Below are positions 8,779-18,286 of a stretch of 64,000 bases of DNA, piece after piece; positions within the stretch are counted from its first letter, which is position 1, and every line of letters starts with the position of its first letter. Source of the DNA: Clostridiales bacterium (GTDB lineage Bacteria > Bacillota > Clostridia > TANB77 > CAG-508); the NCBI GenBank assembly GCA_019417465.1, contig DXVF01000011.1, forward strand, positions 1 to 64,000, written 5' to 3'. The notes beneath the pieces are model-generated. The model had not been told where the DNA came from. It saw only the letters and a program-made list of their open reading frames with translations, and ran no database searches. Position numbers and translations under genes: made by a program.

Positions 8779-8940
8779 AAAAGAATATATCAGTTGCACA
8801 AACTTTGGTCGGTTAGACAACTAATATATTCCTACAGAACATTACTTTTACAAGTAAAGTCTATACATATTTTAACACACAATACCTTTATTTGTAAAGT
8901 AATGATGAAAAATTATTTTATAAATGGAGGTATTTTTATT

Positions 8941-9192
8941 ATGAGTAAACAAGAATTAAAACCAATTTATGACCGCAGAAAATCGTTTTACAAAAAAGCA
9001 TTTATTATTAAAGATGATGATGGAACAGTACATTTGATAAGTTATTGGACAGAAGTTGCAACAATTAAAGATGGAAGATTAAAAATTAATGGATTTTATT
9101 CCGCTACTACTCTTCGACATTTAAAGGAATTTATTGAACAGATGGGCTTTCAAAATGGTAGTAAAGCAGAACTTGAAAAAATGTATTGTTAA
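8941..9192 (+). CDS. hypothetical protein (83 aa)
   Basis: Small soluble protein, not recognised. It begins MSKQELKPIYDRRKSFYKKA and looks mixed alpha/beta, with two strands around FIIKDDDGTVHLISY and a helix at the end. The ATG at 8941 follows TGGAGG; an earlier in-frame start at 8794 has no ribosome site. It opens a run of small plus-strand genes typical of conjugative plasmid or phage accessory blocks. Confidence 0.65.
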   Translation: MSKQELKPIYDRRKSFYKKAFIIKDDDGTVHLISYWTEVATIKDGRLKINGFYSATTLRHLKEFIEQMGFQNGSKAELEKMYC

Positions 9193-9282
9193 TAATGGGA
9201 GGACAACCTCCTCCCTAAAAATTAAAAATTTAGAAAATCAAAAATTTAAAAATCTATAATTCAAGGAGTGAAGTATTAGAAA

Positions 9283-9474
9283 ATGAAAAGAGTTACTAAA
9301 AATAATTTATTAAAATTTGTTGCATTAGTAAAGGAATATAACAAAACAGAAAATAAAAAAATTTTATTTAAAATCAATAAATATGTAACAAATGTAATCA
9401 ACAAAGACAAGAGATATTATACAAAATTAAAAAGTTACAATTTTGATGATGAAATTTTAAAGTATTTATTGTAG
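9283..9474 (+). CDS. hypothetical protein (63 aa)
   Basis: Short, lysine-rich, mostly helical protein preceded by AAGGAG and directly downstream of the gene at 8941. No family recognised; weak evidence beyond the ribosome site and position in the small-gene run. Confidence 0.45.
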   Translation: MKRVTKNNLLKFVALVKEYNKTENKKILFKINKYVTNVINKDKRYYTKLKSYNFDDEILKYLL

Positions 9475-9532
9475 ATGTAGTGGGGCATCACTATTGTCCC
9501 CTACTCAAATTTAAAAAAAGGAGAATTTAAAA

Positions 9533-9817
9533 ATGATAAAAAATAAGAATCAATTAAAAAACAGATTGAAAAAAAATAAAGAAAGTTTAGTTTTTGAAAC
9601 AATAATGAATAAAGACAAGCCTAATCTAGTTGGAATTAAAAGACAAGCAAATAAAATTCAAAGTAATGCTTTCACTCTTTTAACCACTAAAGATGATGGC
9701 GAAGTTGTTGACAGCTGGTTATGGTACTCGGATATAACTGTAAAAGATAATATTATTAGTTATTTAGATTTTAACGATAAACCAGTTATACAAATTAAAA
9801 TATTAGAAATTGCATAA
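9533..9817 (+). CDS. hypothetical protein (94 aa)
   Basis: Lysine-rich N-terminus, then a probable beta-rich domain (SNAFTLLTTKDDG, SWLWYSDITVKD, NIISYLDF). AAAGGAG precedes the ATG. Same orientation and spacing as its neighbours. Function unknown. Confidence 0.55.
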   Translation: MIKNKNQLKNRLKKNKESLVFETIMNKDKPNLVGIKRQANKIQSNAFTLLTTKDDGEVVDSWLWYSDITVKDNIISYLDFNDKPVIQIKILEIA

Positions 9818-9951
9818 ATTAAAAATTTGGTGGGATTGGTGCTATTATTCCAATCTTCGCACCAATTCCAAACCTAAAAAGTTTACATCTTTCTATATTA
9901 TATATAGTAGAATGATAACTTTTATAAATTTAAAATTGGAGGATTAAGAAA

Positions 9952-10395
9952 ATGGAAAATGAAGAACTAAGAGAAAAACAAAGAATTGAAGTTATTGAAA
10001 GATTAAAAATATTACAAAAATATTATATGTTGCACCAGAATGTTTTAAAAGATTTTAAAGCAGATAATACAATTTATTATAGTGAAACAATAAATCGATT
10101 TTTGAGTGGAATTTTGTACTGGTTAAATAACAAACCCTTATATGTAGAAAAAGTCAAAGAATATGAAAAAGAAAATCAAGCTTTTGTATATTATTGTATT
10201 TTGAATCACACAGAGTTTGGCGATATGTTAGATATGTTATATGTAAGTAATAATGTAGATAATTGGGAACTTGAAAGAGAAGAATTGCAAGAGGGATTAG
10301 TTAATGTGTTTACAAGTGATTTAGTGAATGACTACTATTCAGAAAGTGGAGTAATTAGTATTAGTGGAATTAATGGTGGTATTGTTAGATATTAA
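9952..10395 (+). CDS. hypothetical protein (147 aa)
   Basis: Acidic, predicted all-helical in the first two thirds, ending with a serine/glycine-rich tail (ISISGINGGIVRY). TTGGAGG precedes the ATG. No motif recognised. It is followed closely by a short hydrophobic peptide gene with its own ribosome site. Confidence 0.6.
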   Translation: MENEELREKQRIEVIERLKILQKYYMLHQNVLKDFKADNTIYYSETINRFLSGILYWLNNKPLYVEKVKEYEKENQAFVYYCILNHTEFGDMLDMLYVSNNVDNWELEREELQEGLVNVFTSDLVNDYYSESGVISISGINGGIVRY

Positions 10396-10416
10396 GTTGC
10401 TGGAGGTAATTTAGAA

Positions 10417-10482
10417 ATGTTGTTTATATTGCTTAAAATTTTAGTAACATTACTATTCATATATTTTATATGTAAAAAATGA
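10417..10482 (+). CDS. hydrophobic 21-residue peptide
   Basis: ATG at 10417 follows TGGAGG (10401-10406) with a 10-base spacing. The product is almost wholly hydrophobic (MLFILLKILVTLLFIYFICK) and ends with two lysines, as membrane-active type I toxins or small membrane peptides do. Inverted repeats follow. Could be a toxin peptide or a leader; no antisense RNA was identified with confidence. Confidence 0.4.
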   Translation: MLFILLKILVTLLFIYFICKK

Positions 10483-10494
10483 AAAATTAAAAAA

Positions 10495-10797
10495 TTGACG
10501 AAATCATCATACTACTATAATAATTATTTATATATTACGACGGTTTCGTCAATGATTGGGAAAAAATGACGAATGACACATACAACCTATAATATATTTA
10601 TAGAAAGTATATAATTTTCGACATTTTTCTCCAAAACATAATTAAGAGTTACACATTATATTGAGAATTTAAAAAATAAAAAATATGGCTAATCATAACG
10701 GGAATTATGTTCAACTCAAAAGCTAAAAATTAAGAAAATCTAGTTTGAGTTAAACATAATTACCACTATATCCCCAAAAAACAAGTTAAACATAATT
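10495..10797. repeat. inverted repeats upstream of the XerC-like gene
   Basis: In the gene-free stretch 10483-10818, TTGACGAAA at 10495 pairs with TTTCGTCAA near 10547. AATTATGTTCAACTCAAA at 10703-10720 pairs with TTTGAGTTAAACATAATT at 10744-10761 with one mismatch, and a third half-copy GTTAAACATAATT is at 10785-10797. The second set, placed just before a recombinase gene, could be its recombination or operator sites. Confidence 0.5.
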
Positions 10798-10818
10798 TTC
10801 AGAAAGGAGATTTTGAAA

Positions 10819-11668
10819 ATGTTAGAATTTAAAAATTATTTATTAGAACAAAATAAATCTGTTAATACAATAGAAAATTATATCAGAAATGTTGAAAGTT
10901 TTAAAAAATGGTATAAAGACACAACTAATGAAGAATTAAAAATTTTATATAGACCAAATGTGTTAGATTACAAAAGTTATTTAAGAAACATCAAAAAAAC
11001 TAAACAAGGACAACCTTTGAAAGCGGAAAGCATAAATGCTAATTTGTCAGCTATTGCAAAATATAATGAATTTCTAGTTGATGATGGTAGACAAACAGAA
11101 ATTGTCTTAAAAGATAAAGATTTTATAAAAATACAAAAGCAACATATAAATCCTTGTACTATTGATAAAGCAGATGTTGAAGAATTTAGACAAAAAATAT
11201 TAGTGAATGAAAGCAAAAGAGATTATGCAATAGTTACACTACTTGCTTATACTGGACTTAGAATTAGCGAATGTTTATCAATCAAGATGAATGACTTTGA
11301 TTTGAGTAGCAAGGAATTGATAATTAGAAATGGAAAGCGGAAATAAACAACGTGTAGTTTTTTTGAATGATAAAATAATAATATCAATTAAAGAATATCT
11401 AAAGGAACGTAATAGTAAAAGCGAATACTTATTTTGCAGTAGACAAAATGATAGAATATGCAGAAGTCGAATAAATCAGCTATTTAGCAAGTATTCAAAG
11501 GTTATACACCCCCACCTACTAAGACATTTTGCATTTACTAATATGGCAAGTAATGGATTTTCTATTGTAGAAATTGCAATGCTTGGCGGTCATTCATCAA
11601 CAAAAACAACCGAAATTTACATCAACCCTAGTCAAAAAGAAATAAAGGAAAAATTAAATTTATTATAA
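10819..11668 (+). pseudogene. XerC/D-like tyrosine recombinase with one frameshift
   Basis: Compact site-specific recombinase of about 283 residues when repaired. The core-binding domain spans roughly residues 1-100. The catalytic part has YTGLRISECLSI, then NGKGNKQR across the break, HLLRH, and GGHSSTKTTEIY with the nucleophile. A single extra C near 11340 in AAGCGG breaks the frame; skipping it restores the canonical GKGNKQR strand. All catalytic residues are present, so the lesion is recent, a sequencing error, or conceivably a recoding site at a CGG codon that is rare here. Start 10819 follows AAAGGAG. Confidence 0.8.
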
Positions 11669-11728
11669 AGTGCTTGTCAGCATTAGCGATAAGCAAAATA
11701 TATGAAGAAATTGGAGGAACTAAAAATT

Positions 11729-11926
11729 ATGGAAAATAAAGAATTAAAAAATAACAAAATTGGTAGACCAAAATTCATAGCAAATGTGCAACAGTTGCAC
11801 AATCTGTACAAAAAAATTGAAAATAAAGAACTCACAAACGAGGAAGCTTGGAATATTGCAAAATGTGGCAAGACAAAATGGTATGAATTGAAAAATTTAT
11901 ATTGTAGAACTGGAGGTACTAAATAA
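11729..11926 (+). CDS. helix-turn-helix protein, resolvase C-terminus-like
   Basis: A 65-residue protein with KIGRPKF followed by TNEEAWNIAKCGKTKWYELKN. This resembles the GRPK linker plus helix-turn-helix at the end of resolvases and invertases, without any catalytic domain. GGAGG is 12 bases before ATG 11729. It overlaps the next gene by one base, suggesting a coupled operon 11729-12778. Probably a small regulator. Confidence 0.5.
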   Translation: MENKELKNNKIGRPKFIANVQQLHNLYKKIENKELTNEEAWNIAKCGKTKWYELKNLYCRTGGTK

Positions 11927-12195
11927 TGATAAATAATAATGATTTTGACAAATTAAAAAAGCTATTGCTTGAGAATTTTACTAATAGCACAGTTACCATA
12001 GAATCTAAAGGGATAATCAATGGAAAAATTACAATAGATAAACCATCTATAACTTTCACAGTAAATAAAGTTATAATGACAGATAATATAAAAGATTTTT
12101 CAATAGAACTTACAACTCTTAGAAATACCGTATTCTTTGAAGATTATAGAGTTCAACTAATTTATGAAGATTTAGTTGTAACGATTGAATTATAA
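11926..12195 (+). CDS. small beta-rich protein, first of three tandem relatives
   Basis: An 89-residue protein with alternating hydrophobic strands (STVTIESKGIING, SITFTVNKVIM, YRVQLIYEDLVVTIEL) after an N-terminal helix. The start overlaps the preceding stop. Its length and helix-then-strand pattern are shared with the next two genes. No named family recognised. Confidence 0.55.
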   Translation: MINNNDFDKLKKLLLENFTNSTVTIESKGIINGKITIDKPSITFTVNKVIMTDNIKDFSIELTTLRNTVFFEDYRVQLIYEDLVVTIEL

Positions 12196-12210
12196 GGAGG
12201 TTATAATATA

Positions 12211-12474
12211 ATGAATAAAGAAGAAGTAAAAGAATTAGTTAATACCCTATCCAAGAAATTTAAAAGAAAAGAAATCAATATAATTTTCACAGGTGCAATA
12301 GAATTTACAATAAAAATGAAAAATATTAGGTTTTTCGTAACAAGAGATATTATAATAATAGTAAATGAAGATGACACAGAAATCCGTATTGAACCATTTT
12401 ATATAGATGATATAGATTATACAAATAATGTTATTAAACTGGATATGGAACGGCTACTATTCGATACAAATTGA
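12211..12474 (+). CDS. small beta-rich protein, second of three
   Basis: An 87-residue protein: N-terminal helix (NKEEVKELVNTLSKKF), then strands EINIIFTGAIEFTIKMKNIR, FFVTRDIIIIVNEDD and the C-terminal strand VIKLDMERLLF. AAGGAGG precedes the ATG. Pattern similarity to its neighbours suggests tandem duplication, but sequence identity is low. Confidence 0.55.
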   Translation: MNKEEVKELVNTLSKKFKRKEINIIFTGAIEFTIKMKNIRFFVTRDIIIIVNEDDTEIRIEPFYIDDIDYTNNVIKLDMERLLFDTN

Positions 12475-12502
12475 AAATTAAATAATAGGAAGTGAATTAA
12501 AA

Positions 12503-12778
12503 TTGAAAAAAATTAGAATTAAAGAATTAAGAAATATAATATCTACTTTTAATGATAAAGAAGTTATAATACATACAAGTGAAATTATAACAATGACATT
12601 ACATATTCAAAAATTAAAAATATTTTTTCTTAATGATGAACTGGTAATTGAAGAAAATAATATTGAGAAATTAAGAATTGCTATAAACTGGGTGGCTAAT
12701 TTCTATACAAATGATGATAAAACAGTTGTAAAGCTGGAATTTGATGAAACAGGCGAAGTTATAATTCAAATTATATAA
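12503..12778 (+). CDS. small beta-rich protein, third of three
   Basis: A 91-residue protein beginning at TTG 12503, ten bases after AGGAAG. Same plan as the two preceding genes: helix (IKELRNIISTF), strands EVIIHTSEIITMTLHIQ, LKIFFLNDELVIEEN, and a terminal strand EVIIQII. Function unknown. Confidence 0.5.
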   Translation: MKKIRIKELRNIISTFNDKEVIIHTSEIITMTLHIQKLKIFFLNDELVIEENNIEKLRIAINWVANFYTNDDKTVVKLEFDETGEVIIQII

Positions 12779-12820
12779 AACAAATAGAGTATGAAACTAT
12801 ATCATACTCTATTATTTTTT

Positions 12821-13135
12821 CTATTTCAATTTATCAGCTATTGCTTCACATAACTCAATAAATAAATTTTGTTTATCCTTTGGCAATTCCTTTATTATTT
12901 CAGAAAAACGGCAATCCGCATTATTTACAGTAGTTCCAAACAACATATAATCCATATTCATATTAAGGACTTTTGCTATCTTTGTAAGTGTTTCTATACT
13001 ACATTTTGAAGTAGCTCTTTCTATTGCTCCTACATAAGTATCCGACACTCCTACCATTTCAGCTAATTTCTCTTGTGTCAATCCCAATTCTATTCTTTTA
13101 TTTTTTATTCTATCTCCAATTTGCTTAAAATCCAT
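12821..13135 (-). CDS. XRE-family transcriptional regulator
   Basis: A 104-residue repressor-like protein. The Cro/C1 helix-turn-helix covers about residues 5-60 (IGDRIKNKRIELGLTQEKLA, then VSDTYVGAIERATS). The C-terminal tail, about 35 residues, is helical. GAGGTGGG precedes ATG 13135; an in-frame GTG at 13144 overlaps the ribosome site and is rejected. It is convergent with the small-protein operon and divergent from the membrane-protein genes at 13314, so it probably controls the 13136-13313 promoter region. Confidence 0.85.
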   Translation of the reverse strand: MDFKQIGDRIKNKRIELGLTQEKLAEMVGVSDTYVGAIERATSKCSIETLTKIAKVLNMNMDYMLFGTTVNNADCRFSEIIKELPKDKQNLFIELCEAIADKLK

Positions 13136-13313
13136 TACTCCCACCTCATTTCTATTATTTTATATTAAAAATTTTCAACATTTAAGAAAATATTAGTATT
13201 GAAAACTACTAATTGTTATGGTAAAATAATAAAAAATAGGATTTTTGTCGAAATATGTAATATAGTTATTAGCTTTTTAAATATATTATCTTGAAATTAA
13301 GGGGGTGGAAAAT

Positions 13314-13577
13314 ATGGCAGTAATAGTTATAATTGCAGTCATTGTAATAGCATTATTAGTATTAAATGTTATAATTGCAACTAAAAACAACAAAGACAAT
13401 ACAGATAATCCTAGTCCTATCATAGTATTATTAAGTCTATTATTCCCTATTGTTGGTGGAATTATTTACATTGCAAATGCAAGTACAAGAAGAAAGTATG
13501 CAAATATTTGTGGTGTCGCTGGATTATTAGGATTGATTATTGGTTTTGTACTATGGTTAGCATTAAGCCAAATGTAA
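13314..13577 (+). CDS. small membrane protein, two or three helices
   Basis: An 87-residue protein with membrane segments at about residues 1-21 (AVIVIIAVIVIALLVLNVII), 36-52 and 65-85. GGGGGTGG at 13301-13308 sets ATG 13314. It lies in a plus-strand membrane-protein group interrupted by element D. Confidence 0.65.
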   Translation: MAVIVIIAVIVIALLVLNVIIATKNNKDNTDNPSPIIVLLSLLFPIVGGIIYIANASTRRKYANICGVAGLLGLIIGFVLWLALSQM

Positions 13578-13608
13578 AATTAAAAAATAGTATAAGGAGA
13601 TGTTAATT

Positions 13609-14022
13609 ATGGAAAATGAAAATATTATAATTTGTGAAAATTGTTATGAGGAAAATCAATCAAATAGGACTATTTGCAAAAATTGTGGTGCTAAACTATA
13701 TCATAATGAAGAAAGTAAGTCATCAAGTGAAAAAAAGAAAGTTTCTAAAAAGGAAAAATATATTGATAATGAAGATATAAATACAGAAGATGATACAACA
13801 AACAAAGTAGCTTTCAAATTCTTAATAGTAATAAATATTATGAAACTATTAGGATATGGAGCTTCAATAATAGGGTTCATAGTTTGGTTAAATTTAGAAG
13901 AAACTGGCTCTGCTTTCTTATGCTTAATTCTAGGTGCTATTGGAACGTGGCTTTCAACATTGATATTTGAGGCGATTGCAGAGGGATTAAATTTGTTACA
14001 AAAAATTGTAGATAAAAAGTAG
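13609..14022 (+). CDS. zinc-ribbon membrane protein
   Basis: A 137-residue protein. Residues about 7-30 form a short zinc ribbon (CENCYEENQSNRTICKNCGA, two CxxC knuckles), then a charged linker, then two hydrophobic helices (about 68-87 and 95-118). AAGGAG at 13594-13599 fits ATG 13609. Such zinc-ribbon/membrane proteins are common and of unknown role. Confidence 0.65.
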   Translation: MENENIIICENCYEENQSNRTICKNCGAKLYHNEESKSSSEKKKVSKKEKYIDNEDINTEDDTTNKVAFKFLIVINIMKLLGYGASIIGFIVWLNLEETGSAFLCLILGAIGTWLSTLIFEAIAEGLNLLQKIVDKK

Positions 14023-14094
14023 ATTTTTAAGAATTAAAAATTTTAAAAAATATCAAGCAAAAAGAAAATGTAATTTAGAAGGAGTTGTTAAAAT

Positions 14095-14169
14095 ATGGAG
14101 AATAAAATAAATAATAAAAATAAGATTATCATTATAAGTTTAATTGTTATCATATTCTGTTATGACTAA
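14095..14169 (+). pseudogene. 5' end of coiled-coil gene, cut by element D
   Basis: ATG 14095 follows AGAAGGAG. The first codons (GAG AAT AAA AT, 14098-14108) recur at 26475-26485, where the rest of the gene resumes. From 14109 the frame runs into element D and stops at 14169 after a chance hydrophobic stretch. Joining the ATG to 26475 restores MENKIVVIALLIIGGGSYVA, a clean membrane anchor. Confidence 0.75.
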
Positions 14170-14176
14170 AATTTAT

Positions 14177-15819
14177 TTAGCCAACATTTATTAGTTCATT
14201 TTCATCATCTAATTTTCTAATATTTAAAATATTGAATTTATAATATATTGTAATTTCCTTATCTTCCGACACTTCTATTCTGTCTATTAAAGATACCATC
14301 ATTGTTCTTGTTATTTCTTTTAGTTCTACAAAGTCTTTTACAAGTTTATTTATATCTACCGAAGAATCTTCTCTTTCTAATTGTTTTTCCAAATATTTTA
14401 TTCTTTCTGTTGTTTCTTTCCTTAATTCAGTTTGTTTTGAATAAATCCTACTAAAATCTTCATCTTCAAATAAACCTTTGCACTTATCTTCATATAACTT
14501 GTCTATTATTTTACCAATATCTTTTAATTTCTTTTCTAAAACCTTAATTTCATTTTGAAAATTAAATCTATCTTTTAGAATTTTATCTTTGGAAGAATTT
14601 GCAACTTGCATATATTTATTTTCATCTAAAAACTCATTACATCTTGTTTTTATTTGCTCTAACACATAATTTGTTAATTTTTCTAAATTATTGCTATGTG
14701 GAGTACATAAATGCAAATGTGTATTACAAGCATAAGTGTTACATCTTACATAAAAAGTAGTTTTATTAGGGTGCTTTTGTGGTACTATACTTAATTTCTT
14801 ACCACATTCTTTACAAGTTAATAATCCTTTTAATAACCAGTCATAAGATTTTACTCTTGTACTTGTTCTACTTTTTATCATATCTTGTACTATATTGAAA
14901 GTTTCTTCATCAACAAGTGGTGTGTGCATACCTTTTACTATTGTTCTTTCTTCTTTTGGCATTGTCATTATCTTCTTGCTTTTATAATTGATTTTCTTAA
15001 CATTTCCATTTGATACCCAACCAAGATAAGTTACATTTTGTAATAACCTTTTCACTGTATTTCTATTCCAACCTCGTTTTATTCCATCTTTTCTGACATG
15101 ATTATTTCCGACATATTTCTGATGGTACTAAAACTTTTTCATCTGTTAAAATTTTTCCTATGTCTGTTGGTATCATTCCGTTTCTTGCTAACATAAATAT
15201 TCTTCTAACTATTGGTGCTGTATCTGGATCAGGTACATAATGATTATGGTCTAATGGATCCTTTCTATAGCCGATAAGTAGGATAGGTAGTCATTACTTT
15301 TCCTTCTTTTGCTCTTGTTCTTTTACCATTCCTTATTTTCTTTGATGTATCTCTCAAAAACCATTCATTAAAAAATGCTTTAAATTGTGTCATTTCTTCT
15401 GATGTTTCTGCATTTCCTGTATCAATATCATCATTAACTGCAATAAATCTTACACCTTTTTCAATAAAGTATTCTTCCAAATAATATGATATTTGACTTG
15501 ATAATCTTCCAAACCTAGATAAGTCTTTTACAATTACCATATTTATTTTTTTATTTTCAATGTCCTTTATCATTCTATTGAAGTCTGGTCTATCAAATGT
15601 TGCTCCAGATACTCCATCATCAGTATAGTGGTCATATATATAAATATTTCTTTCTTTACAAAAATTTTCATTAAATATTTTTTGTGTGCTTATACTTCCA
15701 CTTTCTAGTTCATCATCATTTGAAACAACTACTTCGCCACTTGCGACTTCAATATTTTCATTGGATAATCTTTCATATAATCCTGCTCTATACTTTTCAG
15801 GATTTGCTATTGTTATCAT
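14177..15819 (-). pseudogene. large serine recombinase, broken
   Basis: TnpX/TndX-type recombinase that would move element D. The N-terminal resolvase domain is at 15819-15270 (AGLYERLSNEN with the catalytic Ser, and KDLSRFGRLSSQISYYLEE). The middle 15270-15056 is in other frames with stops. The C-terminal part 15055-14177 holds the recombinase domain, a zinc ribbon (CKECGKK and CNTYACN) and a coiled coil. At least two frameshifts. Repaired length is about 545 residues, normal for the family. Confidence 0.88.
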
Positions 15820-15910
15820 TTAAACCTCTCTTTCTAATAACAATAGGTTTCCTCCTATCCAATTTATAACTGAATTATACAATTACTTTTAAAAAAATTC
15901 AACTGGTATT

Positions 15911-15957
15911 TACAAATTTAGGCTAGTTATATATGCCTCATCCATATATTAACTAGC
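15911..15957. promoter_or_regulatory. hairpin in recombinase leader
   Basis: GGCTAGTTATATATG and CATATATTAACTAGCC form arms of about 15 bp with one bulge, between the small gene at 15966 and the recombinase start. Could be an attenuator or terminator. Confidence 0.5.
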
Positions 15958-15965
15958 CTTTTTAA

Positions 15966-16076
15966 CTAATTATTTATTTTTTCAATTAAGAAATTTATAA
16001 ATACTTCTTTTAATTTTTCATCTAGTGTTTTTGATTTTTCATCAAACACTTCTTTTATTTTATATTCTTGTTTCAT
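15966..16076 (-). CDS. small recombinase-associated peptide (36 aa)
   Basis: MKQEYKIKEVFDEKSKTLDE, then LKEVFINFLIEKINN. Short proteins of this type, with a KEVF...LKEVF pattern, commonly lie next to large serine recombinases in Clostridia elements; role unknown. AAAGGA lies upstream of ATG 16076. Confidence 0.55.
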   Translation of the reverse strand: MKQEYKIKEVFDEKSKTLDEKLKEVFINFLIEKINN

Positions 16077-16258
16077 ATATAAATACCTATTCCTTTCCGT
16101 GAATAGTTATATATGGTTTATAAATTCAGTTATATATAAATTATCAACCTACTGCTATTCACATATTTTCTAAAATTCTTGATAAATAAAATCATTTTAC
16201 TTGTTCTCCTTTAAAATTCGAGTAAAAAAATACACTTTGATTATTCAAAGCATAATAA

Positions 16259-16726
16259 TTAAACATATATTTTATTACTCTTTATCATATTTGGATTTAT
16301 TACATTGCTAACTCTTGTAGCAACTGCATATCCTGCATTTATACCATTTTTCAACACTAAATCACTACTATTTTTATCATATTCATATGCACTTCTATTC
16401 CACTCTGCATATTGTTCATCTGATATTTCTTTTCTTTTTGAAAAATATTGATTATCACTATTGATTTGGTTTATCATTGCTTGATATTCTTGTTTTTCTT
16501 TTTCTCTCTTGTTTCTAATATGTTCCCTTTTTTTAGCTTTGGTTCTTTCTTTTCCTTCTATTCCTCTTAATTCTTTTTCTTGGATATATCTTTCATCCTT
16601 TTGAATTATTTTAGTAACATAAGAATCAACAACTTTTAATTCTTTTGCTATATCTGTTGTTCTCTTATGTTGTTCATAGAATAGTTCAATAATTTTGTCT
16701 TTCGCCTTCTTGCTATCGTGTTTCAT
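16259..16726 (-). CDS. helix-turn-helix protein
   Basis: A 155-residue basic protein. The N-terminus has a sigma-70 region 4-like helix-turn-helix (KAKDKIIELFYEQHKRTTDI, then AKELKVVDSYVTKIIQKD). A long charged coiled helix follows (about 50-100), then a less regular tail. ATG 16726 is used; an in-frame ATG at 16747 overlaps the GGAGG. It is divergent from the DUF6076-like gene, with which it probably forms a functional pair. Confidence 0.6.
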   Translation of the reverse strand: MKHDSKKAKDKIIELFYEQHKRTTDIAKELKVVDSYVTKIIQKDERYIQEKELRGIEGKERTKAKKREHIRNKREKEKQEYQAMINQINSDNQYFSKRKEISDEQYAEWNRSAYEYDKNSSDLVLKNGINAGYAVATRVSNVINPNMIKSNKIYV

Positions 16727-17082
16727 TTTAATTTTTAACACCTCCATTCCTTTTAAAATTTATTTTCTCTCAAACTATCATTCTTGCACCTAACATTACA
16801 AATATAATTACTTTATTGTGCTTTTATAGTTTGTTAAAATCTTTGCTATTTCAATACTTTTTACATATTTAGTGAAATTTTTGTCTACATATTTTGATAT
16901 TAGAAATATAATGGTTATGCCTGTTACAGAAACCATTTATCTTTTAAACAATTTTTATTATAAAAAGTATTGTATTCTATTTCTAATTATAGTATAATAT
17001 AATTAGAATGTCAATAACAATTTTAATATTTTTTAGAATTGTTTTCTATTGAAATTTTATAGAATTGGAGGAAAGTATTGAA

Positions 17083-18219
17083 ATGAATGTTGATTTACCT
17101 GATGTAAGACATTTTGAAGATTTCTACATTTGGTTTAATAAAGAAAAGAAAGAAGAATATTATTCTACACCTTTATACCTTTATAAATCTGATTTTTCTT
17201 TTGATTTTAATGATAAGGAAAAAGACAATAATAATAATGGTCGAAATAAAAATGGTGGTACTAGACATATAAAATGGAAAGAAACAGAAGGAACTGATAG
17301 AGGTTTGAAACAGCCAGGTAGTTTATATTTTCCCTTTGTTGAAAGATTAGGTTTTATGCTACTACGATTTTTAAATGCTGATTTATCTACATATGAAACT
17401 GCATATAAAAATTTCTTTTATGCTTATGGATTTGAAATATTAAAAGATTTAGATGAATTTTCTGATTTTGAATTTAAAAATCAATATGGAGATGATGAAA
17501 CTTATTTAAAAGAAACGAAGAAAATATATAATATTTTAAAAGAACAAATTATATATGTTCAAGAAAATATTAAAGATGCAGTAGATTACATATATAACAT
17601 AAACGAAAAAGAAGATTTAAAGCCTTTTACATACTCTCAAAGGTATGCTGTATATCTAATAAAAAGAATGGGAAAATTATATTCTTACATAAAAAATGAT
17701 GAAGTAGTTGCAGATAATTATTCAAATAAGTACGAAGAACTTGGGGGCTTTTCAGAATTGGAATTATTAAAGAAATTAAAAGAAGAAAGCAAACTAATTT
17801 CTATGGTTAATACACATAAAAGTAATGATATATCAAGTGTTTGTTATTCTATATTAGAAGAATTATCAAAAACAGATAACTACCCTATTAAAAAATGTCA
17901 AAATTGTGGTATGTATTTTATACCAAGTTTTAGATTAGATGAAATTTATTGTGATTATCCTAAAGAAAATGGAAAAACTTGTCGTGGTCAAGGTGCGATA
18001 CTTTCTTACAATAAGAGATTACAAGAAAAAAATCCTTATACAGAATATAGAAAACTTTATCAGCAAAAATTTGGTATAGTTAATAAAAATAAAGGCGATA
18101 AAAAATTAAAAGAAGAATTTGAAACTTGGAAAAAACAAGCTAAAAAGCAAATATTCAAATGGAAACATGGCGAACTTACTGACAATGAAATTTATGAATG
18201 GCTTGAAGAAAATAAATAA
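17083..18219 (+). CDS. DUF6076-like protein with C-terminal zinc motif
   Basis: A 378-residue protein of unknown function. The bulk is helical and acidic; the C-terminal quarter carries a zinc-finger-like arrangement, CQNCGMYFIP then YCDYP and TCRG. A shorter relative with CNFCEKAF and PQCKN lies in element B (41452-42414). TTGGAGG lies 12 bases before ATG 17083. The family label comes from the pattern and is tentative. Genes of this type are found on mobile elements. Confidence 0.5.
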   Translation: MNVDLPDVRHFEDFYIWFNKEKKEEYYSTPLYLYKSDFSFDFNDKEKDNNNNGRNKNGGTRHIKWKETEGTDRGLKQPGSLYFPFVERLGFMLLRFLNADLSTYETAYKNFFYAYGFEILKDLDEFSDFEFKNQYGDDETYLKETKKIYNILKEQIIYVQENIKDAVDYIYNINEKEDLKPFTYSQRYAVYLIKRMGKLYSYIKNDEVVADNYSNKYEELGGFSELELLKKLKEESKLISMVNTHKSNDISSVCYSILEELSKTDNYPIKKCQNCGMYFIPSFRLDEIYCDYPKENGKTCRGQGAILSYNKRLQEKNPYTEYRKLYQQKFGIVNKNKGDKKLKEEFETWKKQAKKQIFKWKHGELTDNEIYEWLEENK

Positions 18220-18286
18220 TTATCTAATATTGAATCTAATATTTTGATACATGTAATATGTATTATATTTTTCTTATCTAGTTACA

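Noticed and set aside
11330..11350. Programmed frameshift in the XerC-like gene
   Set aside because: No slippery heptamer or stimulatory structure is evident; one inserted base is the simpler explanation.
14095..14169. Independent 24-residue membrane peptide
   Set aside because: Its first codons repeat at 26475 and reconstruct a longer gene; the rest is chance reading into element D.
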